A stretch of 64,000 nt of DNA from the NCBI RefSeq assembly GCF_007997225.1, contig NZ_VORM01000007.1:110353-174352 (forward strand), in the 5' to 3' direction. Below are positions 26,848-37,045 of the stretch, one piece after another; positions within the stretch are counted from its first letter, which is position 1; the number at the start of each line of letters is the position of its first letter. A program made the position numbers and the translations under genes. Origin of the DNA: Subsaximicrobium wynnwilliamsii (GTDB lineage: Bacteria > Bacteroidota > Bacteroidia > Flavobacteriales > Flavobacteriaceae). The notes beneath the pieces were generated by a model. The model was not told the DNA's origin. It did no database searches and saw only the letters and a list, made by a program, of their open reading frames with translations.

Positions 26848-27564
26848 CTAAAACCCTCTTCTAAACGCACTCAAAACAACGGCAGCGGCTGTGGCAACAT
26901 TTAAACTTTCCGTGGTTTGAAGGTTTCCGAATCTGGGAATGCTCAGTTTTTTGTGGATGAGCTGCTCCACTTCCAAAGAGATTCCGTTGGCCTCGTTGCC
27001 CATGACGATGATGCCTTCCTTAGGCAATTCTTCAGTATAAATGTTGTTTCCCTCCATAAAAGTGCCGAAAACAGCACTATTTGCGGTTTTTAAATAATTG
27101 GAGAGATTGGTATAACTAATATGGACTCTTGCCAGGGAACCCATCGTTGCCTGCACCACTTTTGGATTATAACAATCCACCGTGCCCTCGCTGCACACCA
27201 AAGTCTTAACGCCAAACCAATCGCAAAGTCTAATGATGGTGCCCAAATTCCCTGGGTCGCGTATTTCGTCTAAAACTAAAATCAACCCATTTGCTTCCGC
27301 TGTTTTCTGCTTCGGAATTTTAAAGATGGCCAAAGCGGTGTTTGGCGATTTCAAATTGCTGATTTTTTGCAGTTCTTTTTCTGAAATAAGAATCGTTTCC
27401 GCGGAAAAATTCGCTTCCGTAGCAAATAATTGGTACAGCTCAAAACTGGAATCCAAAAACTCCTGAATGCCTTTGACGCCTTCCACTATGAAAAGCTGAT
27501 GCTGGGTTCTGAATTTTTTCTGTGAGAGACTGGCTATTAATTTAATGGTGTTTTTGCTGAGCAT
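26848..27564 (-). CDS. TrmH/SpoU-family RNA 2'-O-methyltransferase
   Basis: SPOUT-class methyltransferase of 238 residues. An N-terminal substrate-binding region (FRTQHQLFIVEGVKGIQEFL) precedes the three SpoU motifs: motif 1 DEIRDPGNLGTIIRLCDWFG, motif 2 GIIVMGNEANGIS, and motif 3 IPRFGNLQTTESLNVATAAA. These form the trefoil knot that binds S-adenosylmethionine. The target could be 23S rRNA or tRNA ribose; the sequence alone does not tell. In flavobacteria this gene is often beside porT and tamL, as in this window. Confidence 0.93.
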   Translation of the reverse strand: MLSKNTIKLIASLSQKKFRTQHQLFIVEGVKGIQEFLDSSFELYQLFATEANFSAETILISEKELQKISNLKSPNTALAIFKIPKQKTAEANGLILVLDEIRDPGNLGTIIRLCDWFGVKTLVCSEGTVDCYNPKVVQATMGSLARVHISYTNLSNYLKTANSAVFGTFMEGNNIYTEELPKEGIIVMGNEANGISLEVEQLIHKKLSIPRFGNLQTTESLNVATAAAVVLSAFRRGF

Positions 27565-27798
27565 AAAAATGAATTCAATGGAATATTAAATACCTGATTT
27601 TAAAATTAAAGACGCGGAAATCAGATACCCCAAAAATAAGAATTGTAAAAGCTTTTGTAGGGCAGAAAACACTAAACTTCATGTCAAATCAAACAAATGG
27701 CCAAGCTAGTAACGTTTAGTTCGCCAGCATAAAATACCGCATGTGCTCTTAAAGAGGATTTTGAAAGTGGAGTCTGAAATGAACTTCTGGTTGGCATA

Positions 27799-29184
27799 TT
27801 ATTCTTTGGGATAGCTATTGATTTCAATTTGGTTTAGGTTTCCATATTTTTCAGCAATCTCTTTTATTTCGGAAGCTTTTCCGATCAAAACAATTTGAAG
27901 GGTATCCTTTGGGAAATAAGTTTCGATAATTTCATTGGCTTTTTTCAGATCCAGTTCGTCAACCTTTTTTTCAAAAGTATTGATGTAGGTTTTGTCCAGA
28001 TCATACCAAAACATATCTCCAAGCAGGCCAGACAGATCCATTACGGTTTCATATCTTGGTGGAAATTGGCCTTTCACATAATTCTTGGCAGAAGTTAAGG
28101 ATTTTTCATCAAGACCTTTGCTGTGCAGCGCATTCAAAACCTCCAAGGCCTTATCCAAAGCCGCTTCGGTGGTCTCGTTTGCCGTAAATGTTGAGATCGC
28201 AAAAGAACCGCCATATTTTAAAGACTCAAATCTGCTGCGGGCACCATAGGTCAAGCCAGAATTAACTCTAAGTTCATCATTTAACATGGACGTAAATCTG
28301 CCACCAAACAGGGTGTTTATTATTGAAATATCCACAAAATCTGGGTTGTTTCGGCCAACTCCTAAAGCACCAATATAGAATGTGGTTTCCTTTGCATCTT
28401 CTTTATTTACCAGCAAAACGTTTGAAACCGTAGGTATGGAGAGCGGTTTTGAAGCCAAGTTTTCGTTCTGGTTTGAAGATTTTTTCCAAGCTGAAAACAA
28501 GTTGCTAATCATGGTTTTCATCTCCATGCTTGAAAAATCGCCCACAATGTTTAAGGAAGCCCCATTTGGCGAATAATTGTTTTTATAAAACTCCTCAGCG
28601 TCTGAAGCGTTCAATGCTCCCACAGTAGCTGCGGTGCCTTGCGGAATATTTCCATAAACGTGGTCTCCATAGAGCAAAACGTCAAAATAGGAATCAATGA
28701 TCCTTCTGGGGCTTTCCTTTTGCTGCTCGATGGCTACGAGCGCACGGTTTTTTTCTGTGTCAAATGCTGAAGCGTCAAACGTGGGGTAGATCAAAATGTC
28801 TTTGATAATGTTCAAAACCTCATCCTTGTCCTTTGCCGCAAATTTTGCATTTAGCGAGGCGTACTCTTTACGAGCTGAGGTGTACACACTGGCACCCACA
28901 AAATCCAGCGCTTCGTCCAGTTGAGTTTTACTGTAATTCTTGGTTCCCAATTTAAGCGCATCGGCAGTAAGAGCAGCCAATCCTGCTTTCTCGGCATCAT
29001 AAATGGCACCCGCGGGAAGAATTGCAGTAAGCCCAATAACAGGCACATCGTGTTGTTCCATTAAATTCACCACCAAACCGTTTTCTAAGGTAAAGCTCGT
29101 ATAATCTGGCAATTGAAATGATTGTGCAACCACAATGACCGGAGCTCCCAACAGAAGCAACGCCATAGCTATTATTTTTTTCAT
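27799..29184 (-). CDS. M16-family peptidase homologue without the zinc site
   Basis: Secreted M16 (insulinase/pitrilysin) protein of about 461 residues with signal peptide MKKIIAMALLLLGAPVIVVA. The segment where HxxEH should occur reads GLAALTADALKLG, so the zinc site is missing. The C-terminal domain keeps a typical RxxSGLxY-like block (ELRVNSGLTYGARSRFE). In bacterial M16B peptidases the active unit is often a heterodimer of one catalytic and one non-catalytic chain; the adjacent gene encodes the catalytic partner. The two genes are separated by only a few bases. An ATG nine bases earlier is possible. Confidence 0.93.
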   Translation of the reverse strand: MKKIIAMALLLLGAPVIVVAQSFQLPDYTSFTLENGLVVNLMEQHDVPVIGLTAILPAGAIYDAEKAGLAALTADALKLGTKNYSKTQLDEALDFVGASVYTSARKEYASLNAKFAAKDKDEVLNIIKDILIYPTFDASAFDTEKNRALVAIEQQKESPRRIIDSYFDVLLYGDHVYGNIPQGTAATVGALNASDAEEFYKNNYSPNGASLNIVGDFSSMEMKTMISNLFSAWKKSSNQNENLASKPLSIPTVSNVLLVNKEDAKETTFYIGALGVGRNNPDFVDISIINTLFGGRFTSMLNDELRVNSGLTYGARSRFESLKYGGSFAISTFTANETTEAALDKALEVLNALHSKGLDEKSLTSAKNYVKGQFPPRYETVMDLSGLLGDMFWYDLDKTYINTFEKKVDELDLKKANEIIETYFPKDTLQIVLIGKASEIKEIAEKYGNLNQIEINSYPKE

Positions 29185-29196
29185 TGATTCCATCCC

Positions 29197-30510
29197 TTAA
29201 TTTTCAACGTCTGATTTTAAAACCCCAACAGTTCTGTTGCTTTTTGAAAAATATTTTTCAGCAACTGCTTGAATATCCTTTCTGTTTACTTTGTTATAAT
29301 TTTCTGGGGCATTGAACATTTTTCTATAATCCCCAAAAAAGAGTTCATAAGTGCCGAGTGTATTGGATTTACCATTTATAGTCTCTACCTGGCTGTAAAA
29401 CTCCATTAGTTTTTGGTTCTTGATTTTTTGGAGCTCCTTTTCGGTTATACCAGCTGTTTTTATCTTATCTATTTCAGCATAAATGGCTTTCTCCAGATCT
29501 GCCTCATCCACATTTTTGTTTGTAATTGCTCCTACGGAAAACAAGCTAGGGTCGAAGCTTTCACCAAAAGAAGAAAACACTTGGGTCGCCAATTGTTTTT
29601 TATCCACCAATTCGGAATATAATCGAGAAGACTGCCCATTGCCCAAAATTGAACTCAACATGCTCAGGGCATAGTAATCTTCACTTTTAGAATCAGGTGT
29701 GTGGTATGAGATCAGAAGGTAAGGTGTGGCAACCTCTTTCTGCTCTGTGATTCTGCGTTCTCCCGTTTGCGGAGGTTCAACAATATGCACTTTAGGTGGA
29801 TCTGGTTGCGCAGGGATTGGTTCGAGATATTCTTGCGCCAAAGCTTTTACCTCCTCAAATTTTAGTGCTCCTGAAACTACCACAACACAATTATTTGGGG
29901 CGTAATAGGTCTTGAAATAACGCTCCAAATCACCTTGGGTCCAATTTTTCATATCATCTTCATAGCCAATGACTGGCCAGTGATAGGGATGTTCTTGGAA
30001 AGCTGTAGCCTGTACTGACTGAAACAATTGTCTCCAAGGAGAATTCTCAAGCCCTGTTCTACGCTCGCTAAGCACAACGCCGCGCTCACTTTCAACCATG
30101 GAAGGGGCTATGCTCAAGCTGGCGATTCGGTCGCTTTCCAGATCAAAAATCACTTCGGCTGCCGAGGCCGGAAACCAATTGGTATAGACCGTTACATTTT
30201 CGGTAGTGTAAGCATTGTTGGCACCGCCATTGAATTCCATAGTTTGATCGAACATTTTTGGCCCATATTTTTTCGCGCCATTAAACATCATGTGCTCGAA
30301 AAAATGCGAAAGCCCTGTAATTCCCTGATATTCGTTGCGACTGCCTACTTTGTAGAATAAATACATATTCGCATTGGGAATGGAAAAATCCTCAACAACC
30401 AAAAATTTCATCCCGTTTTCTAAGACGAAAGTTTGAACATCGTCGGCCTTCATTTGTGTATTGCCCAGTTGCGAAATACCCAGAAGGAGCAAAAAAAATA
30501 GTTTTTTCAT
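29197..30510 (-). CDS. Zinc peptidase of family M16, catalytic subunit
   Basis: A 437-residue M16B peptidase with signal peptide MKKLFFLLLLGISQLGNTQ. The zinc site HFFEH is in GLSHFFEHMMFNGAKKYG, with the downstream Glu in the ESERGVVLSERR helix about 75 residues later. The C-terminal domain follows (YLLISYHTPDSKSEDYYALS). It probably works in the periplasm with the inactive homologue downstream. The frame is open 36 codons further, but the signal peptide fixes ATG 30510 as the start. Confidence 0.94.
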   Translation of the reverse strand: MKKLFFLLLLGISQLGNTQMKADDVQTFVLENGMKFLVVEDFSIPNANMYLFYKVGSRNEYQGITGLSHFFEHMMFNGAKKYGPKMFDQTMEFNGGANNAYTTENVTVYTNWFPASAAEVIFDLESDRIASLSIAPSMVESERGVVLSERRTGLENSPWRQLFQSVQATAFQEHPYHWPVIGYEDDMKNWTQGDLERYFKTYYAPNNCVVVVSGALKFEEVKALAQEYLEPIPAQPDPPKVHIVEPPQTGERRITEQKEVATPYLLISYHTPDSKSEDYYALSMLSSILGNGQSSRLYSELVDKKQLATQVFSSFGESFDPSLFSVGAITNKNVDEADLEKAIYAEIDKIKTAGITEKELQKIKNQKLMEFYSQVETINGKSNTLGTYELFFGDYRKMFNAPENYNKVNRKDIQAVAEKYFSKSNRTVGVLKSDVEN

Positions 30511-30989
30511 ATAGCTAAGCAATGTGTTATGCCTGTTGTTCAAGCAGATAAATTTACGGAATATAGACACAAACTCAATTTTATTTGTAGCCATTTTTTC
30601 AACGGCATCCATTTTCACTTTGGATGTCTGTTAAAAAATCAAGATCGCTGTGCCCATAGAATCAATGATTCAGAATCATGAACGAACTAACAAATCTTAT
30701 AAATCGTGAATACTGCTAAAATACTGGGCTGAAAAAAGCACTTAATTGTCTGGGCACGTATAGCATGACTGGTTTTGAACTGAAATGATCCCTACCGAAC
30801 ATCTTGCGGCGATTATACTCAAATCAAGTCGTTTTTTGCTGATTAAACCACAATCTACGGAAGCTGATCGCCAAAAGAATTAAAATGCAACTTTCGAAAT
30901 TCATGGGTAAAACCAAAAGTCAAATCGAGTCCCTCATATTTTGTTAGGATAAGCGCAGAATAAAACTGTATTTTTGAACGTTTTTATCA
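30511..30989. other. Intergenic gap between divergent M16 and tamL genes
   Basis: No ORF or repeat of note. A TATTTTTG sequence at 30969-30976, matching TANNTTTG, ends 13 bases before the tamL-like ATG and may be its -7 element. Confidence 0.45.
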
Positions 30990-33545
30990 ATGCTAACTTT
31001 TTCTGGATTGAAGTCCCATATTTTAAATAAATTTTTGATTATTGCCCTCGTCGCGCTGCTCAGTTCTTGCGATGTGATGAAGCGTGTGGGCAAAGAGCAA
31101 CATTTACTGGTGGACAACACGATTTTGGTTGACGGTAAAAAAACAAGTAACGAGACAACAAATAGCCTCCTTTACCAAAAGCCAAACGGGCGTTTGCCAT
31201 TATTGGGCGCACCTTTACGCCTTCATATTTATAATTTGGCGCGTCCCAATATCGATTCCATCATACAAGCCAAGGTGCTGGACCATCCTAAAAAAGTGGC
31301 CTGGAAAACCAAAGTGCTTTCCGAGAAACAATTCTTAAAAGAGCTGCAATCCCGCAAGAATTTCAACAATTGGCTCAAAAAAACCGGCGAAGCCCCAGTG
31401 ATCTACGATGAGAAGCGTGCCGAAAAAACAAGCACGCAGCTTCGTAAATACTATTTTAGCAAAGGGTGGTTCAATGCCAGCAGCGCATTTGAAGTTGATA
31501 AAGACAGTAGCCAAAAAGCAAGGGTGACCTACAAAGTCACCAAGGGCGTTCCCTACGTTCTGGATTCCATAAGCTCCTATATCGCCACCCCTAGCATTGA
31601 TTCTCTATACAATGCTAGCTTATCGGGCAACTCCTTAATCAAAAAAGGACAGCAATATGATGCTGTCAATTATAGCAAAGAACGGGACCGATTGACAGAA
31701 CGCCTGCGCAATTCTGGCTACTATCATTTTGCCCAAGATTACATCTCTTTTGATCTGGACACCATCAACACCAATAACAAGGTTCATACAGAACTCATCA
31801 TTGCCAATCGTGCCATTAGAACAGTGGATTCCATTATTCGCAGACCCTTCAAGACCTACAAGGTCAAGGAAGTCAATATTTTTACCGACTACTCCTATGA
31901 AAATCGAGCCTTGCCCATAAGCGACTCCGTTCAATTTAAAAATTACAATCTGTATAGTTACGATAAGTTGAAATTTAGGCCAAAAGCCATTACCGATGCA
32001 ATTTTCATTACTAAAGATGCACTGTTTAGAGATTTAGACCGCAGTAGAACCTATAGATATCTTAGTGAGCTGAGGGCTTTTAGGTATCCAAATATCGAAT
32101 ATATAGAAAACGAGCAAGATTCTTCCCTAACCGCAAATGTGTATTTGATACCACGGAAAAAATTTGAACTCAACTCCAGCTTTGAAGTATCACAGAGCAA
32201 CATTCAAACAGTAGGTTTTGCCTTTAGTGGTGGGCTGTCCATTAGAAACATCTTTAGAGGGGCAGAAACTTTAGAGATTTCGGCATTAGGCGCCATTGGC
32301 TCATCTGTGGATGCCAATAATAACTCCAATCAATTTTTTGACATTAACGAGCTTGGCGCGAACATTCGGTTGATCATCCCCAGATTCTTTTTGCCTTTCA
32401 ATACCGAGGAGATCATCCCTAAATTCATGTCGCCAGGCACGCGCGTCAATCTTAGTGCAACAAGCCAAACCAATATTGGGTTGGATAAACAGAGTTTTAC
32501 GGGAACCCTGAATTACAATTGGTATCCTTCAAATGAAGTGACCAATAATCTGGATCTGTTCAACATACAGTTTGTGAAAAACCTCAATGTGGGCAATTAT
32601 TTCAGGGTTTACAATAACTCCTATGAGTCGCTCAATACCATTGCAAGGCGTGCCAATTACATACCCGACGATCTGGAATTGGGTTATCCCGAAGGCGCCG
32701 ATATTTTTATTTCTGAAGTGATCAATAACAATACCTCCTTACAACCTACCAACCCAGATTTTATCAACGTCAACAACATTAAACAACGTAAAGACCGCCT
32801 TACGGAAGATAACCTCATCATCTCCTCTAGTTTTAATTACATTAAGGACAGGCGGGAAAACCTCTACGATAGGAATTTTTCAATATTGAGAGGACGCGTG
32901 GAACTGGCAGGGAATCTCTTGGCAAGTCTATCTGGTGTGTTTGATCTTAGTGCAAACAACAACGGTCAATCCACAGTGTTTGGCGTGCCCTTTTCCCAAT
33001 TCACAAAGTTGGAGTTGGATTATGTGAAACACTGGGATCTTGGCAATAAAAGTGAATTTGCGATTCGCAGTTTCTTTGGTATTGCCATCCCCTATGGCAA
33101 CTCCACCAACATTCCGTTCCCAAGAAGTTTTTTTGGAGGTGGCCCCAATGATATTAGAGCTTGGAGCGCTTACAATCTGGGGCCAGGCAGTTCTCAATCT
33201 ACCGATGAGTTTAACGAGGCCAATATGAAAATCACATTGAGTGCCGAACAGCGTTTCAATATTCTAGGACGTTTTTATGGGGCTGCTTTTGTAGATGCGG
33301 GCAATATCTGGAATGTTTTTGACGATGTCAACGAAGATGCCAGAACCTTTGATAGTTTCGGTTCTCTCAAGGATATGGCCATTGGCTCTGGATTTGGCGT
33401 ACGTTATGATTTTAGTTTTTTTGTGCTGCGCTTTGATGTTGGTTTCAAGACTTATGATCCTTCAAGAGCGCTGGGCAGCAGATGGTTCAAGGATTACAAT
33501 TTTAAGAATGCCGTCTATAATATTGGGATAAACTACCCATTCTAA
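30990..33545 (+). CDS. tamL: TamL-like BamA-family outer-membrane lipoprotein
   Basis: An 851-residue Omp85/BamA-family protein with a lipoprotein signal (IIALVALLSSC, Cys after SS), as in TamL, the Bacteroidota lipoprotein version of TamA. After the Cys come DVMKRVGKEQHLLVDNTI, POTRA-like repeats in the first 400 residues (QLRKYYFSKGWFNASSAFEV; RLTERLRNSGYYHFAQDYIS), and a C-terminal 16-strand barrel with the Omp85 motif region FFGGGPNDIRAWSAYNLGPG and a final aromatic-ended strand (YNIGINYPF). It probably helps to insert surface proteins or glycans with a TamB partner that is not in this window. Confidence 0.9.
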   Translation: MLTFSGLKSHILNKFLIIALVALLSSCDVMKRVGKEQHLLVDNTILVDGKKTSNETTNSLLYQKPNGRLPLLGAPLRLHIYNLARPNIDSIIQAKVLDHPKKVAWKTKVLSEKQFLKELQSRKNFNNWLKKTGEAPVIYDEKRAEKTSTQLRKYYFSKGWFNASSAFEVDKDSSQKARVTYKVTKGVPYVLDSISSYIATPSIDSLYNASLSGNSLIKKGQQYDAVNYSKERDRLTERLRNSGYYHFAQDYISFDLDTINTNNKVHTELIIANRAIRTVDSIIRRPFKTYKVKEVNIFTDYSYENRALPISDSVQFKNYNLYSYDKLKFRPKAITDAIFITKDALFRDLDRSRTYRYLSELRAFRYPNIEYIENEQDSSLTANVYLIPRKKFELNSSFEVSQSNIQTVGFAFSGGLSIRNIFRGAETLEISALGAIGSSVDANNNSNQFFDINELGANIRLIIPRFFLPFNTEEIIPKFMSPGTRVNLSATSQTNIGLDKQSFTGTLNYNWYPSNEVTNNLDLFNIQFVKNLNVGNYFRVYNNSYESLNTIARRANYIPDDLELGYPEGADIFISEVINNNTSLQPTNPDFINVNNIKQRKDRLTEDNLIISSSFNYIKDRRENLYDRNFSILRGRVELAGNLLASLSGVFDLSANNNGQSTVFGVPFSQFTKLELDYVKHWDLGNKSEFAIRSFFGIAIPYGNSTNIPFPRSFFGGGPNDIRAWSAYNLGPGSSQSTDEFNEANMKITLSAEQRFNILGRFYGAAFVDAGNIWNVFDDVNEDARTFDSFGSLKDMAIGSGFGVRYDFSFFVLRFDVGFKTYDPSRALGSRWFKDYNFKNAVYNIGINYPF

Positions 33546-33669
33546 TCCTTCAATCTTAAAAAATCACAATAAGGTTTGCGATCTAAAATAAGCTTTGAAA
33601 CTCTTAAAAGCCTAAGATAATACTCAAATTTTACGTATTTTTGAATTCTAATTTCAACAAAAACAGATT

Positions 33670-34737
33670 ATGAGCCACAGTATAAAAGCAGGAGTTGCCA
33701 CAGGAAAGGAAGTTCAAGCGATTTTTGAACACGCCAAGAAAAATAATTATGCTTTACCAGCAGTCAATGTTATAGGATCCAATACCATTAATGCCGTTTT
33801 AGAGACCGCAAAATCCTTGAATGCACCAGTAATCATTCAGTTTTCCAATGGTGGTGCGCAGTTTAACGCAGGTAAGAGTTTGAGCAATGACCAGCAGAAG
33901 TCTGCCATTGCAGGCGCCATTGCTGGTGCAAAACATGTGCATTTAATGGCAGATGCCTATGGCGTGCCCGTGATTTTACATACCGATCACTGCGCCAAAA
34001 AATTGTTGCCATGGATTGACGGTTTACTCGATGCAAGCGAACAGCATTTCAAGGAAACCGGCAAACCGCTTTATAGCTCACACATGTTAGATCTTTCTGA
34101 AGAGCCCATTGAAGAAAACATCGCGATTTGCAAAGAGTATCTGTCCCGAATGAGCAAAATGGGCATGACTTTGGAAATTGAACTTGGCATCACAGGTGGC
34201 GAGGAAGATGGCGTTGATAATACCGATGTTGACGATTCAAAATTATACACCCAACCCGAAGAGGTGGCTTATGCCTATGAGGAGTTGAGCAAGATAAGTG
34301 ACCAATTTACCATTGCAGCAGCTTTTGGTAATGTGCACGGGGTTTACAAGCCAGGCAACGTGAAATTGACCCCTAAAATCCTTAAAAATTCTCAAGAGTT
34401 TCTCTCTAAAAAACACAATTTGCCACACAATCATATCGACTTTGTGTTTCATGGCGGTTCTGGTTCTACAGTAGAAGAAATCAAGGAAGCCATTGGTTAT
34501 GGTGTGATCAAGATGAATATTGATACCGATATGCAATATGCTTTCCTATCTGGTGTGCGCGATTACATTCAAGATAAAAAAGACTTTTTACAGACCCAGA
34601 TTGGCAATCCAGATGGCGATGATGTGCCAAATAAAAAATATTACGATCCAAGAGTCTGGTTGCGTAAAGGTGAGGATGCCTTTGTTGAGCGTCTCAAAAA
34701 AGCTTTCGAAGACCTTAATAACGTTAATACTTTATAA
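33670..34737 (+). CDS. fbaA: Class II fructose-bisphosphate aldolase
   Basis: Zinc-dependent aldolase that interconverts fructose-1,6-bisphosphate with dihydroxyacetone phosphate and glyceraldehyde-3-phosphate in glycolysis and gluconeogenesis. At 355 residues it is the long, E. coli-like class IIA form. Metal ligands and active-site residues are in VILHTDHCAKKLLPW, GITGGEEDGVDN, FGNVHGVYKPGNVKL and VFHGGSGST. A TATTTTTG -7-like element (33636-33643) lies 26 bases before the ATG. accD follows on the same strand after 78 bases. Confidence 0.97.
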   Translation: MSHSIKAGVATGKEVQAIFEHAKKNNYALPAVNVIGSNTINAVLETAKSLNAPVIIQFSNGGAQFNAGKSLSNDQQKSAIAGAIAGAKHVHLMADAYGVPVILHTDHCAKKLLPWIDGLLDASEQHFKETGKPLYSSHMLDLSEEPIEENIAICKEYLSRMSKMGMTLEIELGITGGEEDGVDNTDVDDSKLYTQPEEVAYAYEELSKISDQFTIAAAFGNVHGVYKPGNVKLTPKILKNSQEFLSKKHNLPHNHIDFVFHGGSGSTVEEIKEAIGYGVIKMNIDTDMQYAFLSGVRDYIQDKKDFLQTQIGNPDGDDVPNKKYYDPRVWLRKGEDAFVERLKKAFEDLNNVNTL

Positions 34738-34815
34738 TACACAGGTTTTTTAGTTTTTTCATTATGGGTTTTATAAATCTAAAATCGTAAATCTAAAAAT
34801 CGTAATTCAGAATAT

Positions 34816-35673
34816 ATGTCTTGGTTTAAAAGAAAAGAAAAAGGAATCACTACCACCACCTCAGAGAAAAAGGACACCCCAAAAGGGCTATGGTACAAAT
34901 CTCCAACAGGCAAGATCATTGACACCGATGAACTAGAGGCCAACTTTTATGTGAGTCCAGAAGATGACTATCACGTAAGAATTGGGAGCAACGAGTATTT
35001 CGAGATGCTATTTGATGAGAATAAATTCAAGGAGTTTGATGCTAATTTAACCTCCAAGGATCCGCTCAACTTTGAGGACACCAAAAAATATCCAGACCGG
35101 CTTAAAGCTGCCCAGGAAAAAACCAAGCTAAAGGACGCCGTGCGCACCGCAGTTGGCAAATCCAAAGGCAGGGATTTGGTGGTGGCTTGTATGGATTTCG
35201 CTTTTATTGGTGGCTCCATGGGAAGCGTTGTAGGGGAGAAAATCACAAGGGCAGCAGATTATGCTTTAAAAAATGAGATTCCGTTTATGATCATTTCCAA
35301 ATCTGGAGGTGCACGTATGATGGAAGCCGCGCTGTCTTTGATGCAACTTGCAAAAACTTCAGTAAAATTGGCCCAATTGGCAGATGCTGGGATACCTTAC
35401 ATCTCCTTATGTACCGATCCAACCACTGGTGGCACCACCGCCTCCTTTGCGATGCTGGGTGACATCAATATTAGTGAACCTGGCGCCTTGATTGGTTTTG
35501 CTGGCCCACGTGTGGTCAAGGATACCACAGGACAGGATTTACCAGATGGTTTTCAAACCTCGGAGTTTTTATTGGAACACGGGTTTTTGGATTTCATTAC
35601 CCACCGTAAACATTTAAAGGACAAGGTCAATTTGTATCTCGATTTGATTACGAATCAACCGGTAAGAAAATAG
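34816..35673 (+). CDS. accD: Acetyl-CoA carboxylase carboxyltransferase subunit beta
   Basis: Beta subunit of the carboxyltransferase that makes malonyl-CoA for fatty acid synthesis. The 285-residue protein has the crotonase-like core: [53 protein letters not shown] and [14 protein letters not shown]. The N-terminal region that in E. coli holds a Cys4 zinc ribbon reads [20 protein letters not shown] and [11 protein letters not shown], where all four Cys are replaced. So the ribbon fold may remain without zinc. A clear terminator follows the gene. Confidence 0.96.
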   Translation: MSWFKRKEKGITTTTSEKKDTPKGLWYKSPTGKIIDTDELEANFYVSPEDDYHVRIGSNEYFEMLFDENKFKEFDANLTSKDPLNFEDTKKYPDRLKAAQEKTKLKDAVRTAVGKSKGRDLVVACMDFAFIGGSMGSVVGEKITRAADYALKNEIPFMIISKSGGARMMEAALSLMQLAKTSVKLAQLADAGIPYISLCTDPTTGGTTASFAMLGDINISEPGALIGFAGPRVVKDTTGQDLPDGFQTSEFLLEHGFLDFITHRKHLKDKVNLYLDLITNQPVRK

Positions 35674-35681
35674 AATTAATG

Positions 35682-35713
35682 AAAAAGCGAACTAAATACA
35701 GTTCGCTTTTTTT
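35682..35713 (+). terminator. Intrinsic terminator of accD
   Basis: AAGCGAACT and AGTTCGCTT arms around a six-base loop, followed by a run of T, starting nine bases after the accD stop. The A run ahead of the stem could let it act in both directions for the convergent histidine kinase gene. Confidence 0.88.
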
Positions 35714-35733
35714 ATGTATTCCGGAGACATTTT

Positions 35734-36864
35734 TCATTCAGCATTTTTTAGATACACAGAGAAGCAGGTGCCTTTCCCAAGTTCGCTCTCCACTTCTATC
35801 TTTCCGCCGATACTTTCAATATGGTTTTTTGTGATGAACAAACCAATGCCTCGGGAATCCTCATGATCGCTAAAGGTAGCATTCAAAGTAAATAGTTGAT
35901 GGCCGTGTTTATCGAGGTCAATTCCTATACCATTGTCTTTAATATCTATAATGGCGTATGAATCTTCATAACGCGAACTAATTTCAATCTTTGGCAATCG
36001 GTCTTGGGACTTATATTTGATCGCATTGCTCAAAAAATTGAGTATGATGCTGTCTAAATAAGCGGCAATGGCGCGTACTTTTAAGCTTGTATCGACATTA
36101 TTACTAATAACCACATCTTGTTTTCGGGCAATACCAGCCACATTATAGATGGCATGGTTGATATAATCATGGAGAGGAAGTGCCTTCAAATCCTTTTTTT
36201 GAGAGGATTGGACGGTTCTAATATCGTCTAAATGCGAAAGCGTTTCCTGCAGGTTCTTTACGGATTCCTTCCACATTAAAAAACTTTCATGTGCTACTAT
36301 GGGTTTGCAATCTTCTTCAATAAAACCGGTTATTGAATCCAAATTACCCACATGCGTCCTAATATCATGGGTCGCTATATGGGCAAAATCATTGAGTGTT
36401 TTATTTTTATCCTGTATGATATCCATTAAAAGATTATGGTGCAGAGCAGCTTCCTTTTGAGCAGTAATATCGGTTATCTGTGAAATAAAATAACGCGGTT
36501 CCCCTACTTCATCCTTAAAAACAGAAACATTTATATGTCCCCAAACAATGGCCCCGTTTTTATGGAAGAAGCGTTTTTGAATTTGGTAACTATCGATCTC
36601 CCCAGATAGGATTTGGTTAAAATATTCCATATCCGACTCTAAATCATCACGATGCGTGATGTCTTGAAAGGTCATGCTATAAATCTCATTTTTGCTATAC
36701 CCTAAGAGATCAACGATACTCGCATTTACTTTTAGCCATTTCCCTTTAGGGCTCACTATGGCAATACCCCCCTTGGCATAGTTGAATATATTTTCAAAAA
36801 GTTTTTCCTTTACGTGGCTAATTTCTTCTGGCATAGTGCTGTTAAGATAACAAATGATTTTCAA
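35734..36864 (-). CDS. PAS-domain sensor histidine kinase
   Basis: Soluble histidine kinase of 376 residues. A PAS domain occupies about residues 20-138 (GIAIVSPKGKWLKVNASIVD; the PAC part GEPRYFISQITDITAQKEAA). The phosphoacceptor is His166 in AHIATHDIRTHVGN. The ATPase domain has the N box LDSIILNFLSNAIKYKS, G1 DIKDNGIGIDL and G2 RGIGLFITKNHIESIGGKI. There is no membrane segment, so it senses a cytoplasmic signal. No response regulator is adjacent. ATG 36834 (MPEEISHVKEK) is a good alternative start, ten codons in. Confidence 0.92.
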   Translation of the reverse strand: MKIICYLNSTMPEEISHVKEKLFENIFNYAKGGIAIVSPKGKWLKVNASIVDLLGYSKNEIYSMTFQDITHRDDLESDMEYFNQILSGEIDSYQIQKRFFHKNGAIVWGHINVSVFKDEVGEPRYFISQITDITAQKEAALHHNLLMDIIQDKNKTLNDFAHIATHDIRTHVGNLDSITGFIEEDCKPIVAHESFLMWKESVKNLQETLSHLDDIRTVQSSQKKDLKALPLHDYINHAIYNVAGIARKQDVVISNNVDTSLKVRAIAAYLDSIILNFLSNAIKYKSQDRLPKIEISSRYEDSYAIIDIKDNGIGIDLDKHGHQLFTLNATFSDHEDSRGIGLFITKNHIESIGGKIEVESELGKGTCFSVYLKNAE

Positions 36865-36959
36865 AACTACTTTTTAATCAGAAGCTTTGTCATCTTTTTC
36901 GGTATAAATCTTGACTCAAAAGAAATGATTCCATGCCCTTTAAATTTCAAATTAAACAC

Positions 36960-36967
36960 TATATTTG
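36960..36967 (+). promoter_or_regulatory. Candidate -7 element for rpsO
   Basis: TATATTTG matches the flavobacterial -7 consensus and lies 78 bases before the rpsO ATG, leaving a leader in which CCCAA and TTGGG arms could pair (about 37000-37013). Confidence 0.5.
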
Positions 36968-37045
36968 CAGCTTGAAAGAACGACTTTCATTACCTACCCA
37001 ACAAGAATTGGGTAATACATAAAAATCATTTACAATAATATTAGC

